DNA from: JBCCMQ01 sp039179985
Lineage (GTDB): Bacteria > Pseudomonadota > Alphaproteobacteria > Rhodobacterales > Rhodobacteraceae
Assembly: GCA_039179985.1 (NCBI GenBank)
Contig: JBCDED010000057.1
Location: 1-26,008, forward strand
Direction of reading: 5' to 3'
DNA: 26,008 nucleotides
Positions 15,866-22,441 of this stretch are shown piece after piece. The position numbers and the translations under genes were made by a program. How positions within the stretch are numbered: position 1 is the stretch's first letter; each line of letters opens with the position of its first letter. The notes beneath the pieces are model-generated. The model was not told where the DNA came from. It did no database searches and was given only the letters and a program-made list of their open reading frames with translations.

Positions 15866-16572
15866 GCGGTGACTCCGAAATAGGCTGCGGTGATTTCGTC
15901 CCGGCTGACCGCGTTGGTGGCGCCTTCCAGCGATACGCGGCCTTCCTGCAGACAGAAGACGCGGGATGAAACCGAAAGCGCCTTGCTGATGTCCTGTTCG
16001 ACGACCAGCGCGGTCATGCCGCCTCCGATGATCCCAGGCAGGGCGTCGTAGATCGTCTTGATGATCACAGGAGCGAGGCCAAGACTGATCTCGTCAAAGA
16101 GGATCAGGTCTGGATTCGCCATTAGTGCGCGCCCGATGGCCACCATCTGTTGCTGTCCCCCCGAAAGCGAGGTGGAAGCCTGGCCGCGCCGTTCTTTGAG
16201 GATCGGAAAGAGCGCATAGACCTTATCGAGCGACCATGGTCCACTGCGCCCGACCTTGCCGCCCAGTATCAGGTTTTCTTCTACCGAGAGCGACGGGAAG
16301 AGCTGCCGACCCTCGGGCACAAGTGCAATCCCTCGGAAGGCCACTTGATCGGCGCGCAGGCCGCCAATGGGCGCGCCTTTGTGCATGATCTGTTCGGGTG
16401 TGTTCCGCAAGAGCCCCGAGATGGAGCGCATCAACGTTGTCTTCCCGGCCCCGTTGGCGCCGATGATCGCGATCACCTCGCTTTCGCGGACGTCCATATT
16501 CACGCCGTAGAGCGCCTGGAAATCGCCGTAGAAGGCGTCGAGCCCGCGCAATGACAAAAGGGTGTCAGACAT
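15862..16572 (-). CDS. livF: Branched-chain amino acid-type ABC transporter ATPase (LivF-like)
   Basis: Cytoplasmic ABC ATPase, 236 aa. Walker A GANGAGKT (38-45), signature LSGGQQ (136-141), Walker B LILFDE (156-161) and ISLGLAP as D-loop, all standard for LivF. The start at ATG 16572 is chosen because the protein then begins MSDTLLSLRGLDAFYG, the usual LivF N-terminus; an open frame back to 17004 is an out-of-frame shadow of livG. It overlaps livG by 8 nt (16565-16572) and livH by 4 nt. It pairs with LivG to power import of the operon's substrate. Confidence 0.93.
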   Translation of the reverse strand: MSDTLLSLRGLDAFYGDFQALYGVNMDVRESEVIAIIGANGAGKTTLMRSISGLLRNTPEQIMHKGAPIGGLRADQVAFRGIALVPEGRQLFPSLSVEENLILGGKVGRSGPWSLDKVYALFPILKERRGQASTSLSGGQQQMVAIGRALMANPDLILFDEISLGLAPVIIKTIYDALPGIIGGGMTALVVEQDISKALSVSSRVFCLQEGRVSLEGATNAVSRDEITAAYFGVTA

Positions 16573-17293
16573 CGGGATCGACCCCCAGGTAGATTTCTTT
16601 GACCTCGGCGCTTTCCATAATCTCTTTCGGGGCGCCTTCGGCGATCTTCTTGCCGAAATCAATGACCACCAGGCGCCCGACCACCGCAAGAAGCGCATGG
16701 ACCACATGTTCGATCCAGATGATCGTCGTACCCGCCGCGTGGATGCGTTTGATCGTGTCGATGAGGGCGACACATTCTGCGTCCGTGAGGCCGCCCGCGA
16801 TTTCGTCAAGCAAAAGAAGCTTGGGCTTTGCCGAGAGTGCCCGGGCGAGTTCCAGCCGCTTGCGTTCCAGCAGGGTGAGCGATCCGGCGCGAACGTTGGC
16901 CTTTGGCAAGAGGCCGGTCTCCTCAAGGACCGCAATCGCATGGGCCTCGGCTTCCGCCGCCGGCAGGCCCGCGCCCTGGGTCGCGCCGACGAGCGCGTTT
17001 TCAAAAACCGTCATGCCGCCAAAGGGTTGAGGGATCTGAAAGGACCGGGCAATGCCCAGTTTGCAACGCGCGGCAGCCGAGGTTCTGGTGACGTCCTGAC
17101 CGTCGAATGTGATCTGACCGGCGTCAGGCGGGAGCGTGCCTGTGATCAGGTTGAAAAGAGAAGTCTTGCCCGCCCCATTTGGTCCGAGCACGCCGAGCGC
17201 TTCGCCTTCCGCCACGTCGAAACTCGTGGCGTCGGCGACGACGACCGCCCCGAAGGACTTTTTCAAGTCCCGGATGGAGAGGATAGCGGACAA
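16565..17293 (-). CDS. livG: Branched-chain amino acid-type ABC transporter ATPase (LivG-like)
   Basis: Cytoplasmic ABC ATPase, 242 aa. Walker A GPNGAGKT (37-44), Q-loop region IARSFQIPQPF (81-91), a signature segment LTLLERKRLELARAL (139-153), Walker B LLLLDE (159-164) and switch histidine His196 in WIEHVVHAL. The signature sequence departs from the canonical LSYGQQ, as often in this subfamily. It starts 12 nt after the stop of the substrate-binding protein gene and overlaps livF by 8 nt. Somewhat shorter than E. coli LivG, with a reduced insertion after the Q-loop. Confidence 0.93.
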   Translation of the reverse strand: MSAILSIRDLKKSFGAVVVADATSFDVAEGEALGVLGPNGAGKTSLFNLITGTLPPDAGQITFDGQDVTRTSAAARCKLGIARSFQIPQPFGGMTVFENALVGATQGAGLPAAEAEAHAIAVLEETGLLPKANVRAGSLTLLERKRLELARALSAKPKLLLLDEIAGGLTDAECVALIDTIKRIHAAGTTIIWIEHVVHALLAVVGRLVVIDFGKKIAEGAPKEIMESAEVKEIYLGVDPDV

Positions 17294-17305
17294 GACCGTT
17301 TTCCG

Positions 17306-18577
17306 TCAGCCAAGCAGTTCCAGAACGCCGCCGATCGGGATTTCGGGCGCGTGCCTGTTGTTGGTGATGACCAGTTCGATCCCGTCATCCGACTTTTGCC
17401 ACTGGCCAGAGACAAGCGGCGTCTTCGATACGTTGGGCACCGGGCCGTTCGACCAGTTCACCGGGCCAACGATGGTGGCGATATCCGTACCCTTGATCGC
17501 TGCTGCAATGGCGTCGGGGTCTTCTAGGTCTTCGGCCCGACCGACCACATCGGCCACGACTTCGAAGAGCGCGTGCTTGAACCCGATGGGCTGGGTCCAG
17601 GGGCGCCCGGTGGCCGAAGAATACCCCACGGCCAGGTCGCCGGCCGAAATTCCGGTCAGCGACGAATTGAACGGATGGTTCGGCGACCACCAGATTTCCG
17701 TCGTCAGGCCGATACCGCGGTCGCCTAGGGCCTCGATGGCTGAGGGGAAGAGAAGCGCCTTGCCGATAGTTGCGACCCTCGGCTGGAATCCCTGCTGTGC
17801 AGCCTGGCTCCAGAACGTGCCGAAATCGGGTGGGATCATCACACCGGTGATAATCTCGCATCCAGCATCCTTGAAGGCGGAAATGTAGTTCGAGAAGTCG
17901 TCGGTCAGGGGTTGATACCGGCCCGGATCGGTCAGTTCAAAGCCCTGTTCTGCAAGGGGTTTCGGCAGGCCAAGTTCGGCGTCGCCCCAAGCGTTGCCGT
18001 CGGCGTCGTTGGGGAAGAGCCCTCCGACCTTTTTGGCGACACCGCTGTCATCCCAGAGTCCGGTGAAATTGGCGATGATGTCTTCGAGGCCCCAGAAGAA
18101 GTGGTAGGTATAGGCAAAGCCCTCGGCCGGGTTGCCGCCGCGTCCGAAGAAATAGGGCTGCCAGGGCGCGTCGGTGGTGACGCATGGAACTTCGTTGATC
18201 TCGGCTTGATCGGCCACGGGGTTCGTGGTGTCAGGCGTCGCTGCCGCGGTGATGATATCAACCTCATCGGACAGGATCAGTTCGGCTGCCACTTCCGCTG
18301 CGCGGTTGGGGTTCGACTGGCTGTCTTTCTTGATGATCTCGATATTGTAGGTTTTGCCGTTGTTCTCGACACCACCTGCGAAATGCGCACGCAGGCCTTC
18401 GAGAATGTAGTCGTCGGCTTCAGCGAACCCGGCAAGCGGACCGGTGGATGGCGTCACGAAACCGACCCGGATGGTGGGTGACTGCGCGTAGGCGCGGGTT
18501 TTCGTCAGAATTGCCGGTGCGGCCACGCTGGCGGCAAGTCCGCCCAGAATAAGCCGTCTGTTGGGTCTTGGTGTCAT
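17306..18577 (-). CDS. ABC transporter substrate-binding protein, Leu/Ile/Val (Peripla_BP_6) type
   Basis: Periplasmic solute receptor, 423 aa. It begins with a signal peptide of Tat-like form (NRRLILGGLAASVAAPAIL, residues about 6-24) and a probable cleavage after AYA (residue 31). The mature part opens with TIRVGFVTPSTGPLAGF, the type-1 receptor fold opening strand and ligand loop, followed by a DSQSNPNRAAEVAAELI segment and a long two-lobed domain. Several aromatics (WQPYFF, FFWGLED, EIWWSPNHPF) line the expected cleft and differ from leucine-binding LivJ, so a bulkier or aromatic/cyclic ligand is possible (inference). It lies first of the transport genes, before livG. Confidence 0.91.
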   Translation of the reverse strand: MTPRPNRRLILGGLAASVAAPAILTKTRAYAQSPTIRVGFVTPSTGPLAGFAEADDYILEGLRAHFAGGVENNGKTYNIEIIKKDSQSNPNRAAEVAAELILSDEVDIITAAATPDTTNPVADQAEINEVPCVTTDAPWQPYFFGRGGNPAEGFAYTYHFFWGLEDIIANFTGLWDDSGVAKKVGGLFPNDADGNAWGDAELGLPKPLAEQGFELTDPGRYQPLTDDFSNYISAFKDAGCEIITGVMIPPDFGTFWSQAAQQGFQPRVATIGKALLFPSAIEALGDRGIGLTTEIWWSPNHPFNSSLTGISAGDLAVGYSSATGRPWTQPIGFKHALFEVVADVVGRAEDLEDPDAIAAAIKGTDIATIVGPVNWSNGPVPNVSKTPLVSGQWQKSDDGIELVITNNRHAPEIPIGGVLELLG

Positions 18578-18599
18578 CTCTCTCCTCCCTGAGATCCGA

Positions 18600-19526
18600 T
18601 CAGTCGGGCAAAATCGCCTCTAGTTTCTTCAGATGCTCCGCCACGCGGGCTTTTGTCGCGTTGAGATCGTCCTTGTCCCACTCGCGGAACCCGGCACCAG
18701 CAGCCATGCCGCTGCGGCCCGTGTCCCTCAGTTTCTGCAAATAAGGCGATGGACTTGCACTGTTGTCCAGATCGAAGAGCACCTGCCGGTGAATATCTTG
18801 CGTCAGCTCAATGCCCACGAGGTCGGCGTTTTCAAGCGGGCCAAGCACCGCGAGCCTGCGGCCAAAACTGGCTTTCACCACATCATCGACCGCTTCAGCG
18901 GTGCAAATCCCGTTTTCTACAAGTGAAATCGCCTCGCGCCAAAGGGCGTGCTGCAGGCGGTTGCCGATAAACCCGGGCACGTCCTTTTCCACCATGACGG
19001 GCGTTTTCCCAGCGGACTTCAGCAGATCGTACATGCGGCTGGCTACACCCGGGTCGGTCCATTCGGTCTTCACAATTTCGACCAAAGGAATCATATGCGG
19101 CGGGTTCCACCAGTGGGTGCCGAGCGCGCGGCCCTTTGTCTTCAGGTCCGCCATGATCTTGGAGATCTGGATGACCGACGTGTTGGACGCCAGGATCGCA
19201 GACGCGGGCGCATGGGCCTCAATTTCGGCGAAGATCGCCCGCTTCAGGTCCAGCTTCTCGGGAGCGGCCTCAAACACCACATCAGCCGCGCCGACGGCAT
19301 CTGCCAGAACCGGGGTCGTCGTGATCCGGTTCAGGGTTTCGGCGATCTCTGTGTCGGCCACCCCAAGCAAGGTCAGGCTCTCGGCCACGCGGTTTTCGGC
19401 GGTGCCAAGTGCCTCTTCGACAGGGTCGGTTAGCAAAATGGAGTGGCCCGCGCGCGCAAATGTCAGCGCGATCCCATGGCCCATGAGGCCAGCACCGATC
19501 ACCGCGATAGTTTGGACCATGCTCAT
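18600..19526 (-). CDS. 3-hydroxyacyl-CoA dehydrogenase-family protein, probable free 3-hydroxyacid dehydrogenase
   Basis: Predicted cytosolic NAD-dependent dehydrogenase, 308 aa. N-terminal Rossmann motif GAGLMG (11-16); SNTS (114-117); catalytic His138 in THWWNPP followed by IPLVE (146-150) with Glu150; C-terminal helical domain with DVPGFIGNRLQHALWREA. The NPP-x-x-IPLVE form resembles the L-gulonate/L-carnitine 3-dehydrogenase branch, which act on free hydroxy acids, more than the HFFNP form of CoA-substrate enzymes. That would feed a free 3-keto acid to the BKACE in the same operon (inference). Start at 19526 (a second ATG is at 19520); the SDR stop is 3 nt upstream. Substrate unknown. Confidence 0.85.
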   Translation of the reverse strand: MSMVQTIAVIGAGLMGHGIALTFARAGHSILLTDPVEEALGTAENRVAESLTLLGVADTEIAETLNRITTTPVLADAVGAADVVFEAAPEKLDLKRAIFAEIEAHAPASAILASNTSVIQISKIMADLKTKGRALGTHWWNPPHMIPLVEIVKTEWTDPGVASRMYDLLKSAGKTPVMVEKDVPGFIGNRLQHALWREAISLVENGICTAEAVDDVVKASFGRRLAVLGPLENADLVGIELTQDIHRQVLFDLDNSASPSPYLQKLRDTGRSGMAAGAGFREWDKDDLNATKARVAEHLKKLEAILPD

Positions 19527-19529
19527 GCC

Positions 19530-20315
19530 TCAGCCCGCCGTGTAGCCGCCATCGGCATAAAGGACGTTGCCGGTGTAGAAATCGGAGGCCCGCGATGACA
19601 GAAAAAGCAGCGGTCCCGCCAGATCTTCCGGCTCGCCAAGCCGCCCCTTCGGGACGCGGGTCAGAAAGCCGTCGCGTATATTGGCCGCTTCTTCGGTCTC
19701 TGCGAACATCCAGGCGGTCAGTGGAGATCGAAAAACGGTCGGTGCAATGGCATTCACGGTGATCCCCGTCGGACCCAGTTCGCAGCCGAGCGCCTTGGTG
19801 ATGCCGTCGACGGCCGCCTTCGAGGCGCAATAGGCGGTGTAGCCCGCCGGATGGCCAAGGCGCCCGCGGGCAGACGACATCAGGACGATCTTGCCACCAT
19901 GCCCTTGTGCCAGCATCTGGCCTGTCGCCGCGCGCGCCATGAGCCAGCTTTGCGTGACATTTGCGTCCATGACGCCCTCGAAGGTCTCGGGCTCCATTTC
20001 GCCGATCTTGGCGACCTTATTCATGCCGGATGCCACCACGAGAATGTCGAGCCGCCCGAAGTGGTCGACGGTCTGCTTAAGGATATCGGCGCAAGCTGCC
20101 TCGCTGTCCGGGCGCAGGTTGATCTTCAGCGTCTCGTTTGCACATGCCTCGGCCACTTCACTCAACGCCTGTGCATTGCCAGCGGCCAGCGCAACCTTAG
20201 AGCCCGCACCGGAGAGGCACCGCGCCGCGACGGCCCCGAAGGCACCGGAAGCACCGGTGACAAGGGCCACTTTGCCCGCGACATCGAAAAAGGCACTTGG
20301 GTTGTCGAGGCTCAT
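19530..20315 (-). CDS. SDR family oxidoreductase
   Basis: Short-chain dehydrogenase/reductase, 261 aa, classical type. Cofactor motif TGASGAFG (20-27); the usual NNAG strand reads VASG (94-97); catalytic Ser near residue 147-148 (LMSSARG), Tyr162 and Lys166 in YCASK; C-terminal GNVLYADGG. Start ATG 20315 overlaps the cupin stop as ATGA (20312-20315), whereas the frame open to 20414 is inside the cupin gene. As part of the catabolic operon it most likely oxidises an alcohol or reduces a carbonyl in the pathway (inference). Confidence 0.88.
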   Translation of the reverse strand: MSLDNPSAFFDVAGKVALVTGASGAFGAVAARCLSGAGSKVALAAGNAQALSEVAEACANETLKINLRPDSEAACADILKQTVDHFGRLDILVVASGMNKVAKIGEMEPETFEGVMDANVTQSWLMARAATGQMLAQGHGGKIVLMSSARGRLGHPAGYTAYCASKAAVDGITKALGCELGPTGITVNAIAPTVFRSPLTAWMFAETEEAANIRDGFLTRVPKGRLGEPEDLAGPLLFLSSRASDFYTGNVLYADGGYTAG

Positions 20316-20662
20316 GGCCTGCCTCCTTCGGGATAGGGGATCACCACCAGTATCTTGCAGACGTGGTTTGACCGGTTCTCGATCTTGCGCACCTCGCCCG
20401 GTGCAATTGTGCAACTGTCCATGGGGCCAAGCACGGTGTCGGCGCCATCGATGGTCACCGTCATCTCACCGTCGAGCACGACGTAGACTTTCTCGAAAGG
20501 TGTGCTGTCGGGGCCCGCCCCGCCGCCGGGCAGGAACTGCGAAAACCCGATCCACTGGTTTTCAGGCCCGCCATCCTCGAAGCCCTGCAGGCGCAGCCCC
20601 GCCACGCCCCAGTGGTTCGGGGCCTCATAGGGCGCGGCATCGGCGAACCGCTTGACCAGCAT
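20312..20662 (-). CDS. Small cupin-domain protein with degenerate metal site
   Basis: A 116-aa single-domain cupin. Motif 1 is visible as FLPGGGAGPDSTPFEKVYVV (43-62) followed by LDGEMTV, and motif 2 as APGEVRKIEN (87-96). The two histidines expected in motif 1 are replaced by Asp52 and Thr54; the glutamate (Glu57) remains; the motif 2 histidine is Arg92. It is therefore unlikely to bind metal in the normal way. Start ATG 20662 overlaps the cyclase stop by one base; 4-nt overlap with the SDR follows. A role as a non-metal isomerase, binding or regulatory subunit is possible, but nothing in the sequence decides. Confidence 0.84.
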   Translation of the reverse strand: MLVKRFADAAPYEAPNHWGVAGLRLQGFEDGGPENQWIGFSQFLPGGGAGPDSTPFEKVYVVLDGEMTVTIDGADTVLGPMDSCTIAPGEVRKIENRSNHVCKILVVIPYPEGGRP

Positions 20663-21501
20663 CAGAAATCCTCGCCCGGCTCGATGCGGTAAGCCTGGCC
20701 TTTGTCCATCATGGCCACGAGACGGATGATGCACCCGTCGCCGCGGTCCCAGTTCCACGGGAAAAAGGCGAAGGTGCAGCGCTTTCCGGTGACAGCGTCA
20801 AGGTCGCCGCCCACGTTCTCGATGCCGAGGATGCCGTTGGAAAACAGCGTGTTGTGCACCGGTTCCCACTCGGGGAAATCGACCTCCCAGGGCGTGCCGC
20901 CCGACCACTCAAGGTACTCTTTTTCAAGGTGCGGTAGGATCGGGCCGTTGCGCTGTGGACCAATCGCTGTGGCCAGTGGGTGATCGTTGGCTTGCGTATC
21001 ATGGCCGACAACCTTCACGCCCTTCTCGACCATCCAGTCTGCCGCAGATGGCACAAGCCCGGGGCAGTAGGCAAAGTAGTCGCCGTCCTCGTACTTCTTG
21101 TGCCAGCCCGTGTTGATAATCAGCACGTCGTTTTTTCGGATCGCGTGGCCGCACGCCTTTTCCAAATCATCGGCGGTGATCTGTTCCCACTTTTCCTTCG
21201 GGATCGACACGACGATGCCGGAGCCGAAGAAATGCGGCAGCGGCACCTCGTCGATAAAGGGCGTGCCCTGCACCACATGGGCCGGCGCGTCGATATGCGT
21301 GGTGACATGCATCGTCGTGGTAATCGTCTGCGACAGGACACCCGATTTTGCCATGTAGTGTTTGCGCTCGATCTGAACGTCACGGAAATACGGCCAGTTG
21401 GGACACTGGAACCCATAACGGTGGCTGAGGTTGTAGAACTCAAGCCCCATATCGTTGTTGGTGTTTTCCTGAAAGTCGATCCCACGGATGGTGACGGTCA
21501 T
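20662..21501 (-). CDS. Cyclase family protein (kynurenine formamidase / isatin hydrolase-like metal hydrolase)
   Basis: First gene of the catabolic operon, 279 aa. It carries the family metal motif as HVTTHIDAPAH (65-75: His65, His69, Asp71, His75), with Thr where Gly is usual in HxGTHxDxPxH, plus NTGWHKKYEDGDYF and GHDTQAND in the core. Characterised relatives hydrolyse N-formylkynurenine or isatin, i.e. amide bonds in small molecules. GGAGG lies 5 nt upstream of ATG 21501; the frame back to 21591 has no ribosome site there. Here it probably opens a lactam, lactone or amide of the imported substrate (inference). Confidence 0.87.
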   Translation of the reverse strand: MTVTIRGIDFQENTNNDMGLEFYNLSHRYGFQCPNWPYFRDVQIERKHYMAKSGVLSQTITTTMHVTTHIDAPAHVVQGTPFIDEVPLPHFFGSGIVVSIPKEKWEQITADDLEKACGHAIRKNDVLIINTGWHKKYEDGDYFAYCPGLVPSAADWMVEKGVKVVGHDTQANDHPLATAIGPQRNGPILPHLEKEYLEWSGGTPWEVDFPEWEPVHNTLFSNGILGIENVGGDLDAVTGKRCTFAFFPWNWDRGDGCIIRLVAMMDKGQAYRIEPGEDF

Positions 21502-21648
21502 CGTGTCCTCCCGAGCCACGCTGAAGTGTTTCGCATAATGGTGCATATGTATTGCAATGTGGTCAAGGATTGATTTGCGGCAGCGACGCACGTAGGCTAG
21601 ACAGCACTGTCAGGTACAGACAGTCATCCGGTGCGAGCCGCAGTAAAC
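21502..21648. promoter_or_regulatory. Divergent promoter region between the catabolic operon and the IclR gene
   Basis: Intergenic stretch between the cyclase start (minus) and the IclR start (plus). For the plus strand, TTGATT (21570-21575) and TAGGCT (21593-21598) are 17 nt apart, a weak sigma-70-like pair. For the minus strand, TTGACC (21566 down to 21561) is a good -35 but no -10 at proper spacing was found. Operator-like repeats lie at 21600-21623. Confidence 0.5.
21600..21623. promoter_or_regulatory. Operator-like inverted repeats before the IclR gene
   Basis: GACAG-CA-CTGTC (21600-21611) is a perfect 5-bp-arm palindrome; its right arm CTGTC also pairs with a further GACAG (21619-21623) across AGGTACA. 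Three alternating half-sites thus lie directly after the predicted -10 of the IclR promoter, where an autorepressor would bind. IclR-family proteins bind as dimers or tetramers to palindromes in such divergent regions. Confidence 0.48.
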
Positions 21649-22389
21649 ATGCAGGAAAACGCTAAAAATCATGTGATTCAGGTGATCTCGCGGGCCGCAG
21701 ACATTCTGCGCGCCCTAGGCAGGGATGGTCAGGGACTGAGTCTTGGGCAGATCGCTAAGCAGGTAGAACTGCCCCGTTCTACGGTACAACGCATCATCGC
21801 GGCCCTGATCGAAGAGGGCTTTGTGACCGCGGGTGAGCGGGCCGGGGGAATCAGGCTTGGGCCAGAGTTGCACTCGCTCGCAGAGGCAGCGCGTGTGGAT
21901 ATGGCCGAGCGGCTAACGCCCGTGATGAAAGCGATTGCGGAGGAGACCGGTGAGACCGTGGACCTGGCCGTTCTCGATGGCTCACAGATGCTTTTTGTCG
22001 ATCAGGTTGTTGGCACCCAACGGCTGCGGACCGTCTCGAACATCGGCGAGCGCTTTCCGCTGACCACCACGGCAAACGGCAAAGCAGCCTTGTCGACGCT
22101 CCCCGAAGAGGTGGCGGCGCGCCTGATCCTTGCGGAAATGGAGCAGGGGTATCTGAAGCGGCCTTTCGCCGACGTGATTGCCGAGGTGGCTGGTATCCGC
22201 GATGGCGCCATCGCCCAGGACGAGGGTGAGCACACCGAAGACATCTCCGCCCAAGGGTTTGCCCTAAGGGACGAAATGGGCCGTGTCTTCGCGGTTTCCG
22301 TGCCGGTCCCAACCAGCCGGTACCGTGACAAGCGCGCGGAGATTGAGGCCCAGCTAAAATCGTGGCGGGAGAAACTGGCGGCACGCTAG
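21649..22389 (+). CDS. IclR family transcriptional regulator
   Basis: DNA-binding regulator, 246 aa. N-terminal winged helix-turn-helix (about residues 12-75: VISRAADILRAL, SLGQIAKQVELPRSTVQRIIAALIEEGFV) followed by the C-terminal effector-binding IclR domain with GETVDLAVLDGSQMLFVDQV and FPLTTTANGKAALS (the usual TA-GKA segment). It is divergent from the catabolic operon, so it most likely controls that operon in response to a pathway compound (inference). Two starts are possible: ATG 21649 or GTG 21631, 6 codons earlier; neither has a strong ribosome site. Confidence 0.93.
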   Translation: MQENAKNHVIQVISRAADILRALGRDGQGLSLGQIAKQVELPRSTVQRIIAALIEEGFVTAGERAGGIRLGPELHSLAEAARVDMAERLTPVMKAIAEETGETVDLAVLDGSQMLFVDQVVGTQRLRTVSNIGERFPLTTTANGKAALSTLPEEVAARLILAEMEQGYLKRPFADVIAEVAGIRDGAIAQDEGEHTEDISAQGFALRDEMGRVFAVSVPVPTSRYRDKRAEIEAQLKSWREKLAAR

Positions 22390-22396
22390 CGCGCGG

Positions 22397-22411
22397 CCAG
22401 CCCTTGGCTGG
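22397..22411. terminator. Possible bidirectional terminator stem-loop
   Basis: CCAGCC (22397-22402) and GGCTGG (22406-22411) form a perfect 6-bp GC-rich stem with a CTT loop in the 52-nt gap between the convergent IclR and MFS genes. There is no T-run on either side; location is the main support. Confidence 0.38.
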
Positions 22412-22441
22412 GGAACCGGATACGACCCTGGGAACGCCGCA

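Noticed and set aside
16573..17004. Upstream extension of LivF
   Set aside because: The added segment is Arg/Ser/Pro-rich and is the livG gene read in another frame.
21535..21566. Sigma-70 promoter TTGACC with CATTAT for the catabolic operon
   Set aside because: The -35 is good, but spacing to the -10 candidate is 20 nt, too long to call a promoter with confidence.
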